The notes: generated by a model not told the origin, from the sequence alone. DNA of 64,000 nt from Flexithrix dorotheae DSM 6795 (GCF_000379765.1 NZ_KB903454.1:434001-498000), one strand, 5' to 3'; positions 54,189 through 63,764 are shown, counted from the first letter of the stretch. A program made the numbers and translations.

Positions 54189-55160
54189 ATGAGTCAAGTT
54201 TTCAGGACACCCATACAGCAGGAAATACTTTACCCAAAAATCAATTTACATGACCCTGTGCTTCTTTTAGGTTCCTGCTTTTCTGATAATATTGGCCACA
54301 AACTAATTGACCATAAATTTCAGGCTAAATCCAACCCTTTTGGAATTATATTCAATCCGGTTTCCATTTTTAATTTGCTGGAATGTACTTTAAAAACTCA
54401 TGATTTTGCAGAAGAAAAACTGATTAATTCCGGAGAAAAATGGGTACATTACGATTTTCATTCCTCCTTTTGCGGACAGGAAAAAGAGGCGCTTACTGCG
54501 GAAATAAAAACCGCACTCAATCAAACTAATGATTTTGTAAAACATTCCAAATACCTGATTCTCACTTTTGGAACCGCTTATGTGTACCGGCTCAAACTTT
54601 CAAGAGAAATTGTAGCCAACTGCCATAAAATGCCCTCCTCCCTTTTTGAAAAAGAGTTACTGACTATTGAACAAATAACTTCGGCATTTAAAGATATACA
54701 TCAACTCCTACCTAAAGACATAAAGGTCATTCTAACAGTTAGTCCGGTGCGGCATATTAAAGATGGTTTTACCAATAATTTTATAAGCAAATCTACCCTG
54801 CGCATGGCCTGCCATCAAATTGAATCTGAATTTCCCAATATTCATTATTTCCCTTCCTATGAAATCATGATGGACGATCTGAGAGATTACAGGTTTTACA
54901 ACAGCGATATGCTTCATCCTTCTGATGTGGCGATTGAGTACATCTGGCAACAGTTTTCCAATGCATTTTTTAATGAAGAGACCAAAGCTTTTATCCTACG
55001 ATGGGAAAAATTAAGCAAGGCTATAAACCACAGGCCATTTCAAAAGGAATCAAATGAATACCAGCAGTTTTTAAGAAAAACTATTGCCAAACTGGAAGGA
55101 ATTAATGAAGTAGATGTCAGTAAGGAAATCGGGCTGTTGAGGGAAATGGTTATTGACTGA
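54189..55160 (+). CDS. GSCFA domain-containing protein
   Basis: A 323-residue protein of the GSCFA family (SGNH hydrolase-like). The namesake motif is LLGSCFSDNIGHKL near residue 32, and the C-terminal catalytic-type block is FYNSDMLHPSDVAIEYIW with Asp and His. No signal peptide is seen. The family is widespread in Bacteroidota and its substrate is not established. It is 44 bases downstream of the GH13 gene, so the two are probably an operon. Confidence 0.93.
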   Translation: MSQVFRTPIQQEILYPKINLHDPVLLLGSCFSDNIGHKLIDHKFQAKSNPFGIIFNPVSIFNLLECTLKTHDFAEEKLINSGEKWVHYDFHSSFCGQEKEALTAEIKTALNQTNDFVKHSKYLILTFGTAYVYRLKLSREIVANCHKMPSSLFEKELLTIEQITSAFKDIHQLLPKDIKVILTVSPVRHIKDGFTNNFISKSTLRMACHQIESEFPNIHYFPSYEIMMDDLRDYRFYNSDMLHPSDVAIEYIWQQFSNAFFNEETKAFILRWEKLSKAINHRPFQKESNEYQQFLRKTIAKLEGINEVDVSKEIGLLREMVID

Positions 55161-55188
55161 CATTTCGCTGAAGGTCCCTATTCAACCA

Positions 55189-55205
55189 GAAAGTTACAAA
55201 CTTTC
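55189..55205. repeat. Short palindrome of the same design as the 44.5 kb array
   Basis: GAAAGTTACAAACTTTC, the same GTTACAAAC centre as the array member at 44644-44664. A second inverted repeat GAAG-TCG-CTTC follows at about 55226-55236. Confidence 0.6.
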
Positions 55206-55381
55206 ATTAATAGTTAAGGCTAAAGAAGTCGCTTCGCTTTTACTTAAGCCAAAGAAAATTCCTCTTTTTAAGCAAGCATTTTTCACCCTCTGGCGAGATA
55301 TTGATAAAAGTCATAATACCTTTTTTGTTTGATTTCCCATATTTTAATACCTTCATCCTTATTAAACAAAGATCTTATATA

Positions 55382-56350
55382 ATGGAAAACGTCACTTTTC
55401 AAGCCGACCTTAAACAGGCAAAAACGTTTCTACTAAACATAATAACTGCTGCATCAGAAGAAAAACATTTAAACTGGCTCAGTGGACAAATTCAGAAGCT
55501 GGAAGAAAATTACAATGAACGATCACTTTTTCTGGCTTTTAGTGCTGCCTCCAGATTCTTCGAGAAACAACCAGTTTCTCTGGAAGAATCCGGCATTGCT
55601 GAAGCAGATAAACTCAGGTCAGGGTTTAGACCTGCTTCCTGGAATCTGTTGGAAGTGGTTCGGGTTTATATTTCCCTTTTCATTCCCTATGAAGACGAAA
55701 AAGTTTACATCAGCACACTTGATAAATTATTTGAAACCGGAGATGTAGCGGAAATCACTGCACTTTATAAAGCTATTCCACTTTGGCCAAGGCCTGAAGC
55801 TCATACTAAAAGAGCTGCTGAAGGAGTAAGAACAAACATGACTGTAGTCCTGGACGCTATCGCCATTGAAAATCCATACCCGGCCGAATATTTGGATGAA
55901 ATTGCCTGGAATCAATTGCTTCTCAAATCTATATTTACGGAACGACCAATTTTTAAAATTACAGGAGCAGACAAGCGAGCCAATCAAAAACTTGCGGATA
56001 CTTTATTTGATTTTGCGCACGAAAGGTGGGCAGCTGGAAGATATGTCATTCCCGAGCTGTGGCGATTTACCGGAAAATTCCTAAGTACGGCCAGGTTTAC
56101 TGATCTTGAAAGGCTTTTGAAGGAAGGCAATGAACTGGAGCAGGAAGCGGCTATTTTGGTTTGCGAGGACAGTAATTTACCAGAAGCCACCGAATTAAAA
56201 GCCAGATATCCAGAAATTGACAAAAGGGTAAAAACCAAAAATCTGGATTGGAATCAGTTGGGTAAAAATTACCTGAAAACATTAGGGCAACTTCCTTCCG
56301 GTTATCAGCAGGCTGGCAGTGGGGTTTCTACAAAACATACTAATCTCTAA
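55382..56350 (+). CDS. eboA: EboA domain protein
   Basis: A 322-residue protein, first gene of the ebo cluster. It is helical, with tandem Glu-rich helices (FQADLKQAKTFLLNIITAA) and the EboA-type middle DAIAIENPYPAEYLDEIAWNQLLLKSIF, and a C-terminal tail LGQLPSGYQQAGSG. The longer frame to a TTG at 55301 is rejected, since the ATG at 55382 matches the family start. Biochemical function is unknown; in Nostoc the cluster is needed for export of the scytonemin precursor to the periplasm. A TAACTTTG box follows 12 bases after its stop, so eboB may have its own promoter. Confidence 0.9.
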   Translation: MENVTFQADLKQAKTFLLNIITAASEEKHLNWLSGQIQKLEENYNERSLFLAFSAASRFFEKQPVSLEESGIAEADKLRSGFRPASWNLLEVVRVYISLFIPYEDEKVYISTLDKLFETGDVAEITALYKAIPLWPRPEAHTKRAAEGVRTNMTVVLDAIAIENPYPAEYLDEIAWNQLLLKSIFTERPIFKITGADKRANQKLADTLFDFAHERWAAGRYVIPELWRFTGKFLSTARFTDLERLLKEGNELEQEAAILVCEDSNLPEATELKARYPEIDKRVKTKNLDWNQLGKNYLKTLGQLPSGYQQAGSGVSTKHTNL

Positions 56351-56362
56351 AAAATAAATTGG

Positions 56363-56370
56363 TAACTTTG
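56363..56370 (+). promoter_or_regulatory. Possible -7 box for eboB
   Basis: TAACTTTG fits TAnnTTTG, 38 bases before the eboB ATG. No TTG at the right distance. Confidence 0.35.
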
Positions 56371-56408
56371 AGCAATAACGCACAACCAACTAAAAATTCT
56401 AGTAAATT

Positions 56409-57332
56409 ATGATGGAGCATATAAAAGGCATGAAGTTCTTCGATTCTCATATTCATATGAGTTCAAGAACCACTGACGATTACGAAAGAATGGCACAAGC
56501 CGGAATCGTAGCGATCATTGAACCGGCTTTCTGGATGGGACAACCCCGAACAGAAGTGGGTACATTCAAAGATTATTTCAGCAGCCTGATTGGTTGGGAA
56601 AGATTCAGAGCCAGCCAGTTTGGGATTAAACACTATTGCACTATTGGTTTGAATTCCAAGGAAGCCAATAATGAGGCCCTTGCCGAGCAGGTTATGGAAA
56701 TTTTACCCATGTTTGTAGCGAAAGAAGGTGTAGTGGGTGTAGGTGAAATTGGTTATGATGACCAGACGCCTGCTGAAGACAAATACTTCAGGGCACAATT
56801 GGAACTTGCAAAAGAAATGAATCTGCCGGTTCAGGTACATACGCCACACAGAGATAAAAAACAGGGTACCATAAAAAGTATGGAAGTAATTCTGGAGCAT
56901 GGTATTGATCCTGGAATGGTAGTGATTGACCATAATAATGAGGAAACGGTGAAAGATGTATTGGACAGAGGCTTTTGGGCAGCTTTTACCATTTACCCCA
57001 ACACAAAAATGGGCAATGAAAGGATGGCTGCAGTGGTACAGCAGTACGGTCCTGAAAGAATTATTGTGGATAGTTCTGCAGATTGGGGTGTGAGTGATCC
57101 GCTTTCTGTTCCCAAAACCGCTGCCTTAATGTTGGACAAAGGCATTCCAAAAGACCATGTGGAAAAAACCTGCTATTACAATCCTTTGGAAGCTTATGCC
57201 CAAAGTGGTCAACTAAAAGAAAGCGACTGGCTGGAAAGGGCTCCGATTGACCAAAGGGAAATGTTCTCAGATAATACTGTATTGAGAGGGCAAACTCCAA
57301 AAATAGAGAACGAATCCAATATTATTCGCTAG
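56409..57332 (+). CDS. eboB: TatD-like metal-dependent hydrolase, EboB
   Basis: A 307-residue amidohydrolase-fold TIM barrel, the second ebo gene. Metal-site stretches: FDSHIHM with His14 and His16, VGVGEIGYDD, NLPVQVHTPH, MVVIDHNNEE, and RIIVDSSADWG. These match the TatD/PHP-like hydrolase pattern with His, Glu and Asp ligands. The reaction is unknown. Cytoplasmic. An in-frame ATG at 56412 is an alternative start, one codon in. Confidence 0.92.
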   Translation: MMEHIKGMKFFDSHIHMSSRTTDDYERMAQAGIVAIIEPAFWMGQPRTEVGTFKDYFSSLIGWERFRASQFGIKHYCTIGLNSKEANNEALAEQVMEILPMFVAKEGVVGVGEIGYDDQTPAEDKYFRAQLELAKEMNLPVQVHTPHRDKKQGTIKSMEVILEHGIDPGMVVIDHNNEETVKDVLDRGFWAAFTIYPNTKMGNERMAAVVQQYGPERIIVDSSADWGVSDPLSVPKTAALMLDKGIPKDHVEKTCYYNPLEAYAQSGQLKESDWLERAPIDQREMFSDNTVLRGQTPKIENESNIIR

Positions 57333-57438
57333 GCAAACATATTGTTTGATCTAAATTTTAAATAGAAATAAGTACAAATTTAAACTCTGGAGTGAAAACA
57401 AAAGCTTTAGCACCAGATTATAAATTATTAAACCTTAG

Positions 57439-58332
57439 ATGAAAATAATAGCTTATTTAAAGCTAACTCGTCCGGCTAATATTGTCACTGCTTTAGCAGA
57501 CATATTAGCCGGATTTTCTGTTAGTATTGCTTTACAAAACAAACCCTCATTTGAAAGCCTGGCAGACCCCAACCTGGGCTGGCTGCTTCTATCCACTATT
57601 GGACTTTATGGAGGCGGAGTAGTTTTTAATGATGTATTCGATGCAGCATTAGATAAAATTGAAAGACCGGAAAGACCAATTCCCAGTGGTGTTGTGAGCA
57701 GGGGAAATGCAGCTATTTTGGGTGGAAGTTTATTATTTCTTGGAATTTTGGCCGCTTATCAGGTAAATGAATTGAGTTTAATTTTAGCTGTTTTAGTAGC
57801 CATTGCTGCCCTGGTGTATGATGCCTGGGGAAAACACCAGCATTATTTTGGACCAATAAATATGGGACTTTGCAGGGGAGGAAATTTATTATTGGGCATT
57901 AGTGTATTTCCATTGGCATTTCACGAATTCTGGTATTTGGCCTTTATTCCAATCGTATACATTTCAGCCATTACCATGATTAGCCGAGGAGAGGTTCATG
58001 GGAAAAATTTAAAAGCGCTTAAAGGTGGTGTAGCCTTGTATCTCATTGTCATATCGGCCATTTTGGCTTTAAGTTTCACTCCATTTTTTGATGCCATTCT
58101 CTGTATCCCTTTTCTGGCTTTATTCGCCTTTTTAATTTTTCCACCATTGTTTAAAGCCATTAAACTTCAGGAACCACCTTTAATTGGGAAAGCTGTAAAA
58201 GCCGGGGTATTATCCTTAATTGTAATGGATGCTTCAATTTCTGCAGGATTTTCCGGATGGGAAACTGGAATTCTTATTTTAATACTTTTACCCATTTCCA
58301 TTGTAATTGCCAAGGCATTTGCAGTGACTTAA
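57439..58332 (+). CDS. eboC: UbiA-like prenyltransferase, EboC
   Basis: A 297-residue inner-membrane protein with about nine helices. It has the first UbiA motif NDVFDAALDKIERPERPIPSG, with the Asp residues that bind Mg and the isoprenyl diphosphate; the second motif is reduced (YDAWGKHQHYFGPIN). The family transfers prenyl groups to aromatic acceptors, but for EboC the substrate is unknown. Being a membrane-embedded prenyltransferase it may make a lipid carrier or modify the cargo. The 106-base gap from eboB and 170 bases to eboD are longer than usual in an operon. Confidence 0.93.
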   Translation: MKIIAYLKLTRPANIVTALADILAGFSVSIALQNKPSFESLADPNLGWLLLSTIGLYGGGVVFNDVFDAALDKIERPERPIPSGVVSRGNAAILGGSLLFLGILAAYQVNELSLILAVLVAIAALVYDAWGKHQHYFGPINMGLCRGGNLLLGISVFPLAFHEFWYLAFIPIVYISAITMISRGEVHGKNLKALKGGVALYLIVISAILALSFTPFFDAILCIPFLALFAFLIFPPLFKAIKLQEPPLIGKAVKAGVLSLIVMDASISAGFSGWETGILILILLPISIVIAKAFAVT

Positions 58333-58501
58333 ACCTCAATAAACCCACTTCATCAACTTAATTAACAAAATGGATTTAATAAATCATTTTTTCTGTTTTA
58401 ATTTTAGGGTTGTGTTTTGGGAAATAATTTCCTGGGAATATCAATTTACTGCTACAGAAAGGGTTCTTTTTTAAAAGTACCCGCTATGAATCGATAAGTA
58501 T

Positions 58502-59674
58502 ATGAAGGTTATAAACCAGGCATTTTCAGTGCCTTTTCAATATCAGGTTTTTTTTACAAATTACCTTTTTCAGGGTGATAATCCCCTGCTTAAAAATTTA
58601 CTTTTAAAATTTAGTGAAGTAAAATCCATCAGGGCTTATGTAGTGATTGATGATGGCGTCATACTACACCATCCGGATCTGGTTGAGCAAATTCGCAATT
58701 ATTTTAAGCCACTTAGCCACAAGGTCAGTTTATGCGATGAAGTGCTAAAAGTACCAGGTGGAGAATTGGCCAAAAATGACAATAAGTACCTGCAAAAGAT
58801 TTTAGAAGCCACCAGCAAATTTGGCATTGACCGACATTCATTAATCATTGGAATTGGTGGAGGAGCCGTGCTGGATATGGTAGGGTTTGCTGCAGCTATT
58901 TCCCACAGAGGTATTAAACACATCAGAATTCCCACAACTGTATTATCACAAAATGATTCCGGAGTTGGAGTAAAAAATGGAGTAAATGCCTTTAATAAGA
59001 AAAACTACCTGGGCTCATTTGCCCCTCCGGCTGCAGTAATTAATGATTTTCAGTTTCTCACTACTTTGAATGAAAGGGATTGGCGATCAGGTATTTCCGA
59101 AGCGATAAAAGTCGCCCTCATCAAAGACAAAACATTTTTTGACGCCATAGCAAAAGATGCCAAGGCTTTGGCAAGAAGAGAAATGAAACCTATGGAAGAA
59201 TTGATTTACCGTTGTGCCCAAATGCACCTGGACCATATAGCAGGCGGTGATCCATTTGAAATGGGCTCTTCCAGGCCCCTGGATTTTGGCCACTGGTCGG
59301 CACATAAACTGGAGCAACTGACCAATTTTGAAGTAAGGCATGGGGAAGCGGTAGCCATAGGTATCGCCCTTGATGTGACCTATTCGTATTTGCAGAACAG
59401 AATTAATAAGTCGGATTGGGAACAAGTGATTCAATTGATCAAAGATTTAGGTTTTGAACTTTATCATCCGGGCCTTTCTCAAAAAGATGAACAAGGGAAC
59501 CTTCAGGTTTTAAATGGTCTGAATGAATTCAGAGAACATTTGGGTGGTGAATTAACCATCATGCTTTTAGAAGAACTGGGTAAAGGAATTGAAGTACACG
59601 AAATGGATAATGACCTGATTATACAATCTATTACCTTACTCGAAAAATTTCAGGAAGTGGATATTGAAAAATGA
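58502..59674 (+). CDS. eboD: 3-Dehydroquinate synthase-like protein, EboD
   Basis: A 390-residue protein of the dehydroquinate synthase superfamily, which includes sugar-phosphate cyclases. The NAD-binding loop is GIGGGAVLDMVGFAAA near residue 117, followed by RIPTTVLSQNDSGVGVKNGVN. The zinc ligands fit SEAIKVALIKD, DFGHWSAHKLE and RHGEAVAIG. It is longer than AroB by a short N-terminal domain and is not the cell's aroB, as judged by context. A cyclase converting a sugar phosphate to a cyclitol is inferred. A terminator follows at 59715. Confidence 0.92.
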   Translation: MKVINQAFSVPFQYQVFFTNYLFQGDNPLLKNLLLKFSEVKSIRAYVVIDDGVILHHPDLVEQIRNYFKPLSHKVSLCDEVLKVPGGELAKNDNKYLQKILEATSKFGIDRHSLIIGIGGGAVLDMVGFAAAISHRGIKHIRIPTTVLSQNDSGVGVKNGVNAFNKKNYLGSFAPPAAVINDFQFLTTLNERDWRSGISEAIKVALIKDKTFFDAIAKDAKALARREMKPMEELIYRCAQMHLDHIAGGDPFEMGSSRPLDFGHWSAHKLEQLTNFEVRHGEAVAIGIALDVTYSYLQNRINKSDWEQVIQLIKDLGFELYHPGLSQKDEQGNLQVLNGLNEFREHLGGELTIMLLEELGKGIEVHEMDNDLIIQSITLLEKFQEVDIEK

Positions 59675-59714
59675 AAAACATTCTCCGATAAGCTTCTGAA
59701 TTAATTTAATACTG

Positions 59715-59744
59715 AACCCTGATTTATTCAGGGTTTTGTTTTTT
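59715..59744 (+). terminator. Terminator between eboD and eboE
   Basis: AACCCTGA (59715-59722), loop TTTAT, TCAGGGTT (59728-59735) followed by a T-rich tail. It splits the ebo cluster into two transcription units or allows partial read-through. Confidence 0.75.
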
Positions 59745-59884
59745 CTTTGGAAAGGGATTATTTGCTTTAAGAAAAGGAATTCCCTTAGTAGATATTTTAA
59801 AATTCTCCTCCTTGTTTAGCTAAGCCTAACAAGAAGGACGGATCACCTGAAAATTATTTCATCTGAATTTGATTTTTTGAATAC

Positions 59885-61111
59885 ATGAAATTAACTAACA
59901 ATTATTATCTCACCTATTGTACCAATATCCATGCTGGAGAAAGCTGGAAAGAGGTAAAGGAAAGTTTGGAAAACTTCCTCCCAAAAATCAAGGAAAAGTC
60001 CTCTCCTAATCAGCCTCTTGGAGTTGGTTTAAGACTTTCAGGCAAAGCCAGTGAAGAAATTTTAACTGATAACCATTTGGCTGAGTTTAAAGCATGGCTT
60101 TCAGCTAATGATTATTACGTTTTCACACTTAATGGCTTTCCCTATGGAGGATTTCACAACACCCGGGTAAAAGATGATGTCCATAAACCTGACTGGACTA
60201 CAACAGACAGGTTGGATTATACCAAAAGGTTATTCGATGTACTTTCTGTACTTCTCCCAGAAAATCAACCAGACGGGGGAATTTCCACCTCACCGGCATC
60301 CTATAAATACTGGTACAAAACAGAGGAAGAATTGAATGAGGCTTTTAAGCAATCCGTCATTCAATATGCAGAAGTCGCCATTTATCTGGCAGAAATTAAG
60401 GCCTTAAAAAATCAAAATCTACATCTGGATATTGAACCTGAACCTGATGGACTGATAGAAAATACGCAGGAAACCATTGATTTTTATAAAAACTGGTTGA
60501 TTCCCGTTGGCAGTGCACATTTGGTTAAAACCATAGGAATTTCTCCAGAGGAAGCCAAGCGGGTTATTATGGAACACATACAAATTTGCTATGATGTTTG
60601 CCATTTTGCAGTGGAATATGAAGAACCTCAATCGGTTTTTGAAGCATTTGAAAAAGAAGGCATAAAAATCGGCAAAATACAAATCAGTGCTGCGCTCAAG
60701 GCGCATTTGCCCAAAGATCAGCCGGAAAGGAAACTGGTAGAAGGAGCCTTTCTGCCATTTGTGGAATCTACCTATCTGCATCAGGTAATTGCCAAAAAGG
60801 AAGATGGCAAGCTAATTAATTACAATGATTTGCCTGCAGCCCTCGAAAACTTTTACCAACCTGACATCACAGAATGGAGAACCCATTTTCACGTACCCAT
60901 CTTTCTAAAAGAATATGGGAAACTGTATTCTACTCAGGATGAAATTGAAAAGGTATTGGCGTACATCCAAACAAATCATATAACCAATCATCTGGAGGTA
61001 GAAACCTATACATGGGAGGTTTTACCCAAAGACATACAGATTAATCTGGCAGATTCCATTTCACGGGAATTGAATTGGGTGAAAGATACATTTAATCAAA
61101 AACTGAAATAA
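59885..61111 (+). CDS. eboE: TIM-barrel metabolite traffic protein EboE
   Basis: A 408-residue protein with a sugar phosphate isomerase/epimerase (xylose isomerase-like) barrel. Evidence is the strand-acid pattern: GVGLRLSGKA, YVFTLNGFPYGGFH, NLHLDIEPEPDGLIE, IQICYDVCHFAVEYEEP, KIGKIQISAALKA and the terminal LEVETYTWEVLP. The acidic and His positions fit a metal-binding barrel. This group is known as EboE from the cluster; no reaction has been shown. Ends 11 bases before eboF, so these two are clearly co-transcribed. Confidence 0.93.
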   Translation: MKLTNNYYLTYCTNIHAGESWKEVKESLENFLPKIKEKSSPNQPLGVGLRLSGKASEEILTDNHLAEFKAWLSANDYYVFTLNGFPYGGFHNTRVKDDVHKPDWTTTDRLDYTKRLFDVLSVLLPENQPDGGISTSPASYKYWYKTEEELNEAFKQSVIQYAEVAIYLAEIKALKNQNLHLDIEPEPDGLIENTQETIDFYKNWLIPVGSAHLVKTIGISPEEAKRVIMEHIQICYDVCHFAVEYEEPQSVFEAFEKEGIKIGKIQISAALKAHLPKDQPERKLVEGAFLPFVESTYLHQVIAKKEDGKLINYNDLPAALENFYQPDITEWRTHFHVPIFLKEYGKLYSTQDEIEKVLAYIQTNHITNHLEVETYTWEVLPKDIQINLADSISRELNWVKDTFNQKLK

Positions 61112-61122
61112 AACTTCACTTC

Positions 61123-62496
61123 ATGCAAAAAACGGTTGTCATAGATGTTGTTGGATTAACTTCCAGATTAATAGGAGAACATACTCCGTTTCTTTCCAAA
61201 TGGTTAGAAAAGGGGAAACAGATCAATATTGAACCGGTTTTACCCGCAGTTACCTGTACTGCCCAATATACTTACCTTACCGGAAACTGGCCTTCAGAAC
61301 ATGGCATTGTTGGAAATGGCTGGTATTTCCGGGATGAATGTGAAGTCAAATTCTGGAGACAATCCAATCACCTGGTGCAGGCCAAAAAAATTTGGGAGGC
61401 AGCCAAAGCTGAAAATCCGGAATTCACCTGTGCTAATATGTTTTGGTGGTATAATATGTATTCATCGGCTGATTTTTCAGTTACTCCCCGGCCAATGTAC
61501 CCGGCAGATGGTAGAAAATTACCCGATGTATACAGTCATCCGATGGATCTGAGAGATACGCTGCAAAAAGAATTGGGGCAATTTCCTCTTTTTGAATTTT
61601 GGGGCCCAAAAACTACGATTAATTCGAGTAAGTGGATTGCAGATGCTTCCTTAAAAGTAGACCAATGGCATGATCCTACTTTAACTTTAATTTACCTTCC
61701 CCATCTGGACTATAATATCCAGCGGTATGGCAATGACTTCTCCATAATCCACAAAGATTTAAAGGAAATTGATGGTGTTTTGGAAATGCTAATCAATTAC
61801 TATGAAGGGAAAAATGCTAAAGTTATTTTACTTTCAGAATATGGTATAACTGATGTTAATCATCCAATTGATATTAACCGGGTTTTAAGAAAAAATGGCT
61901 ATATCACGGTTAAAGAAGAATTGGGGTTGGAACTTCTAGATGCCGGAGCCAGTAAAGCTTTTGCTGCATCGGATCATCAATTGTCTCATGTTTATGTGAA
62001 AAATGAGGAAGATATTCCCAAGGTAAAAGCCTTATTGGAAAAGGTTGATGGAATTGAAATGGTATTGGATGAAGAAGGTAAAAAGCAACATCATATCAAC
62101 CATGACAGGGCTGGCGAACTAGTGGCTGTAGCAGATAAAAACTCCTGGTTTACTTATTACTATTGGCTGGATGACAATAAAGCACCCGATTTTGCCAGGA
62201 CAGTGGACATTCACCGGAAACCGGGCTACGATCCGGTAGAAATGTTTCTTGATCCGAAAATCAAAATGCCATTGTTGAAAGTCGGGGGAAAACTCATCAA
62301 AAAGAAATTGGGATTCAGATATTTAATGGATGTAATTCCCCTGGATGCTACTTTGGTAAAAGGTTCCCATGGCAGGTTAACAACAGAACCCGAGCATCAG
62401 GCAGTGTTGATGAGTAAGGAAAAGGAACTACTTCCCCACCCTGCTGTAAAAGCCGTTGAGGTTTATGATATCATCTGGAAGCATATTTGGGGTTAG
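61123..62496 (+). CDS. eboF: Alkaline phosphatase superfamily phosphodiesterase, EboF
   Basis: A 457-residue protein of the nucleotide pyrophosphatase/phosphodiesterase family in the alkaline phosphatase superfamily. The N-terminal metal site is VVIDVVGLTSRL; the nucleophile Thr lies in PAVTCTAQYTYLTG; then LPHLDYNIQRYG, LLSEYGITDVNH and GSHGRLTTEPEHQ supply the other metal ligands. No signal peptide is seen, so it acts in the cytoplasm. It would split a phosphodiester or phosphate of the cargo. Last ebo gene. Confidence 0.93.
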   Translation: MQKTVVIDVVGLTSRLIGEHTPFLSKWLEKGKQINIEPVLPAVTCTAQYTYLTGNWPSEHGIVGNGWYFRDECEVKFWRQSNHLVQAKKIWEAAKAENPEFTCANMFWWYNMYSSADFSVTPRPMYPADGRKLPDVYSHPMDLRDTLQKELGQFPLFEFWGPKTTINSSKWIADASLKVDQWHDPTLTLIYLPHLDYNIQRYGNDFSIIHKDLKEIDGVLEMLINYYEGKNAKVILLSEYGITDVNHPIDINRVLRKNGYITVKEELGLELLDAGASKAFAASDHQLSHVYVKNEEDIPKVKALLEKVDGIEMVLDEEGKKQHHINHDRAGELVAVADKNSWFTYYYWLDDNKAPDFARTVDIHRKPGYDPVEMFLDPKIKMPLLKVGGKLIKKKLGFRYLMDVIPLDATLVKGSHGRLTTEPEHQAVLMSKEKELLPHPAVKAVEVYDIIWKHIWG

Positions 62497-62672
62497 GAGT
62501 TAGTGGCCAGGAATTGGTATTTGGGGATTAGGGGTTAGAATAATCAACAATGGCGAAAGGGTCTGACTTATTTCTTTTTCCATGCGTCCACTTCATTTCC
62601 TACACGTTTGAATCAGGATTCATAAATAGATCAAAAAACACATATTAAAGACCAAAAAAACCAACAACCAAA

Positions 62673-63764
62673 ATGACACAAAACAGCTATAAAGTTATCG
62701 GAGTAATGTCTGGTACATCGCTTGACGGGATTGACCTTGCTTATTGTGAATTCAAGTTGGCGAATGGAAAATGGAATTATCAAATCTTAAAAGCCGAGAC
62801 TTTCCCCTATTCCCAAGATTGGATGGCGCAATTAGCTTCTATAGAAAACAAATCGGCATTGGAATATGCAAAATTTGATGTAGACCTGGGAAGACATTTG
62901 GGAAAAACAATTGCCAGTTTCGTTCAAAAGCATCAGCTTTCTGTGGACTTTATTGGCTCGCACGGACATACCATTTACCATCAACCTGAAATTCAACTGA
63001 CCACACAAATCGGCTCAGGAGCTCAAATTGCTGCCCAAACACAAATTCCTGTGGTTTATGATTTCCGTATTCTGGACCTTGCCCTGGGTGGACAGGGCGC
63101 ACCTCTCGTGCCTATTGGCGATCAATTATTGTTTTCCGATTATCAGTTTTGTCTGAACCTCGGAGGAATTGCCAATATTTCTACGGAATCTAAAGGAAAC
63201 AGAATAGCTTTTGATATTTGTCCCTGCAATATGGTATTGAATTACCTTTCCCAAAAAGAAAACTTAAGCTATGATGATGGCGGGAAAAATGCGGAGAATG
63301 GGAAATTCATTTCAACCCTTTTTGAAGCACTTGAAAACCTTGACTTTTATAAAAATAATGAACCGAAATCGTTGGGAAAAGAATGGGTTTTGGAAACAGT
63401 AATTCCCTTAATTGAAAAATACAAGGATTATGCTCACTGGGACATCGCCCATACATTTACCCATCATATTGCCTCCCAAATTGCCAATTCAGTAAAGATA
63501 AACCAGGAACAAAAAGATAAAGGGAGTCAGGAAAAACTATTGATCACCGGAGGTGGAGCCTATCACGCCTTCCTGATTAGAACTTTAGGGAAATTACTAC
63601 CTGAGGTGAAAATTGAAATTCCTTCCAGGGAAATTATAGAATTTAAAGAAGCCATGATTTTCGGATTCCTGGCTACTTTGCGGTGGAGAAATGAAATTAA
63701 CTGTTTGAGTTCGGTGACCGGGGCTTCTAAAGATTCCTCTTCAGGGGTGATTCTGAAAGTTTAA
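62673..63764 (+). CDS. anmK: Anhydro-N-acetylmuramic acid kinase
   Basis: A 363-residue sugar kinase of the ASKHA fold that phosphorylates and hydrolyses 1,6-anhydro-MurNAc during recycling of the cell wall. The motif VMSGTSLDGIDLAYCEF near the N-terminus, VDFIGSHGHTIYHQPE, LALGGQGAPLVPIGDQLLF, FCLNLGGIANIS, FDICPCNMVLN, and LLITGGGAYHAFL fit the family, and length is normal. It follows the ebo cluster on the same strand with 176 bases between. A perfect terminator follows at 63795. Confidence 0.97.
   Translation: MTQNSYKVIGVMSGTSLDGIDLAYCEFKLANGKWNYQILKAETFPYSQDWMAQLASIENKSALEYAKFDVDLGRHLGKTIASFVQKHQLSVDFIGSHGHTIYHQPEIQLTTQIGSGAQIAAQTQIPVVYDFRILDLALGGQGAPLVPIGDQLLFSDYQFCLNLGGIANISTESKGNRIAFDICPCNMVLNYLSQKENLSYDDGGKNAENGKFISTLFEALENLDFYKNNEPKSLGKEWVLETVIPLIEKYKDYAHWDIAHTFTHHIASQIANSVKINQEQKDKGSQEKLLITGGGAYHAFLIRTLGKLLPEVKIEIPSREIIEFKEAMIFGFLATLRWRNEINCLSSVTGASKDSSSGVILKV

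Noticed and set aside
62497-62672. Repeated GGGGATTAGGGGTTAG-like text before anmK, and a similar tract after uvrB
   Set aside because: Short low-complexity stretches without a defined unit; too weak to call a repeat.
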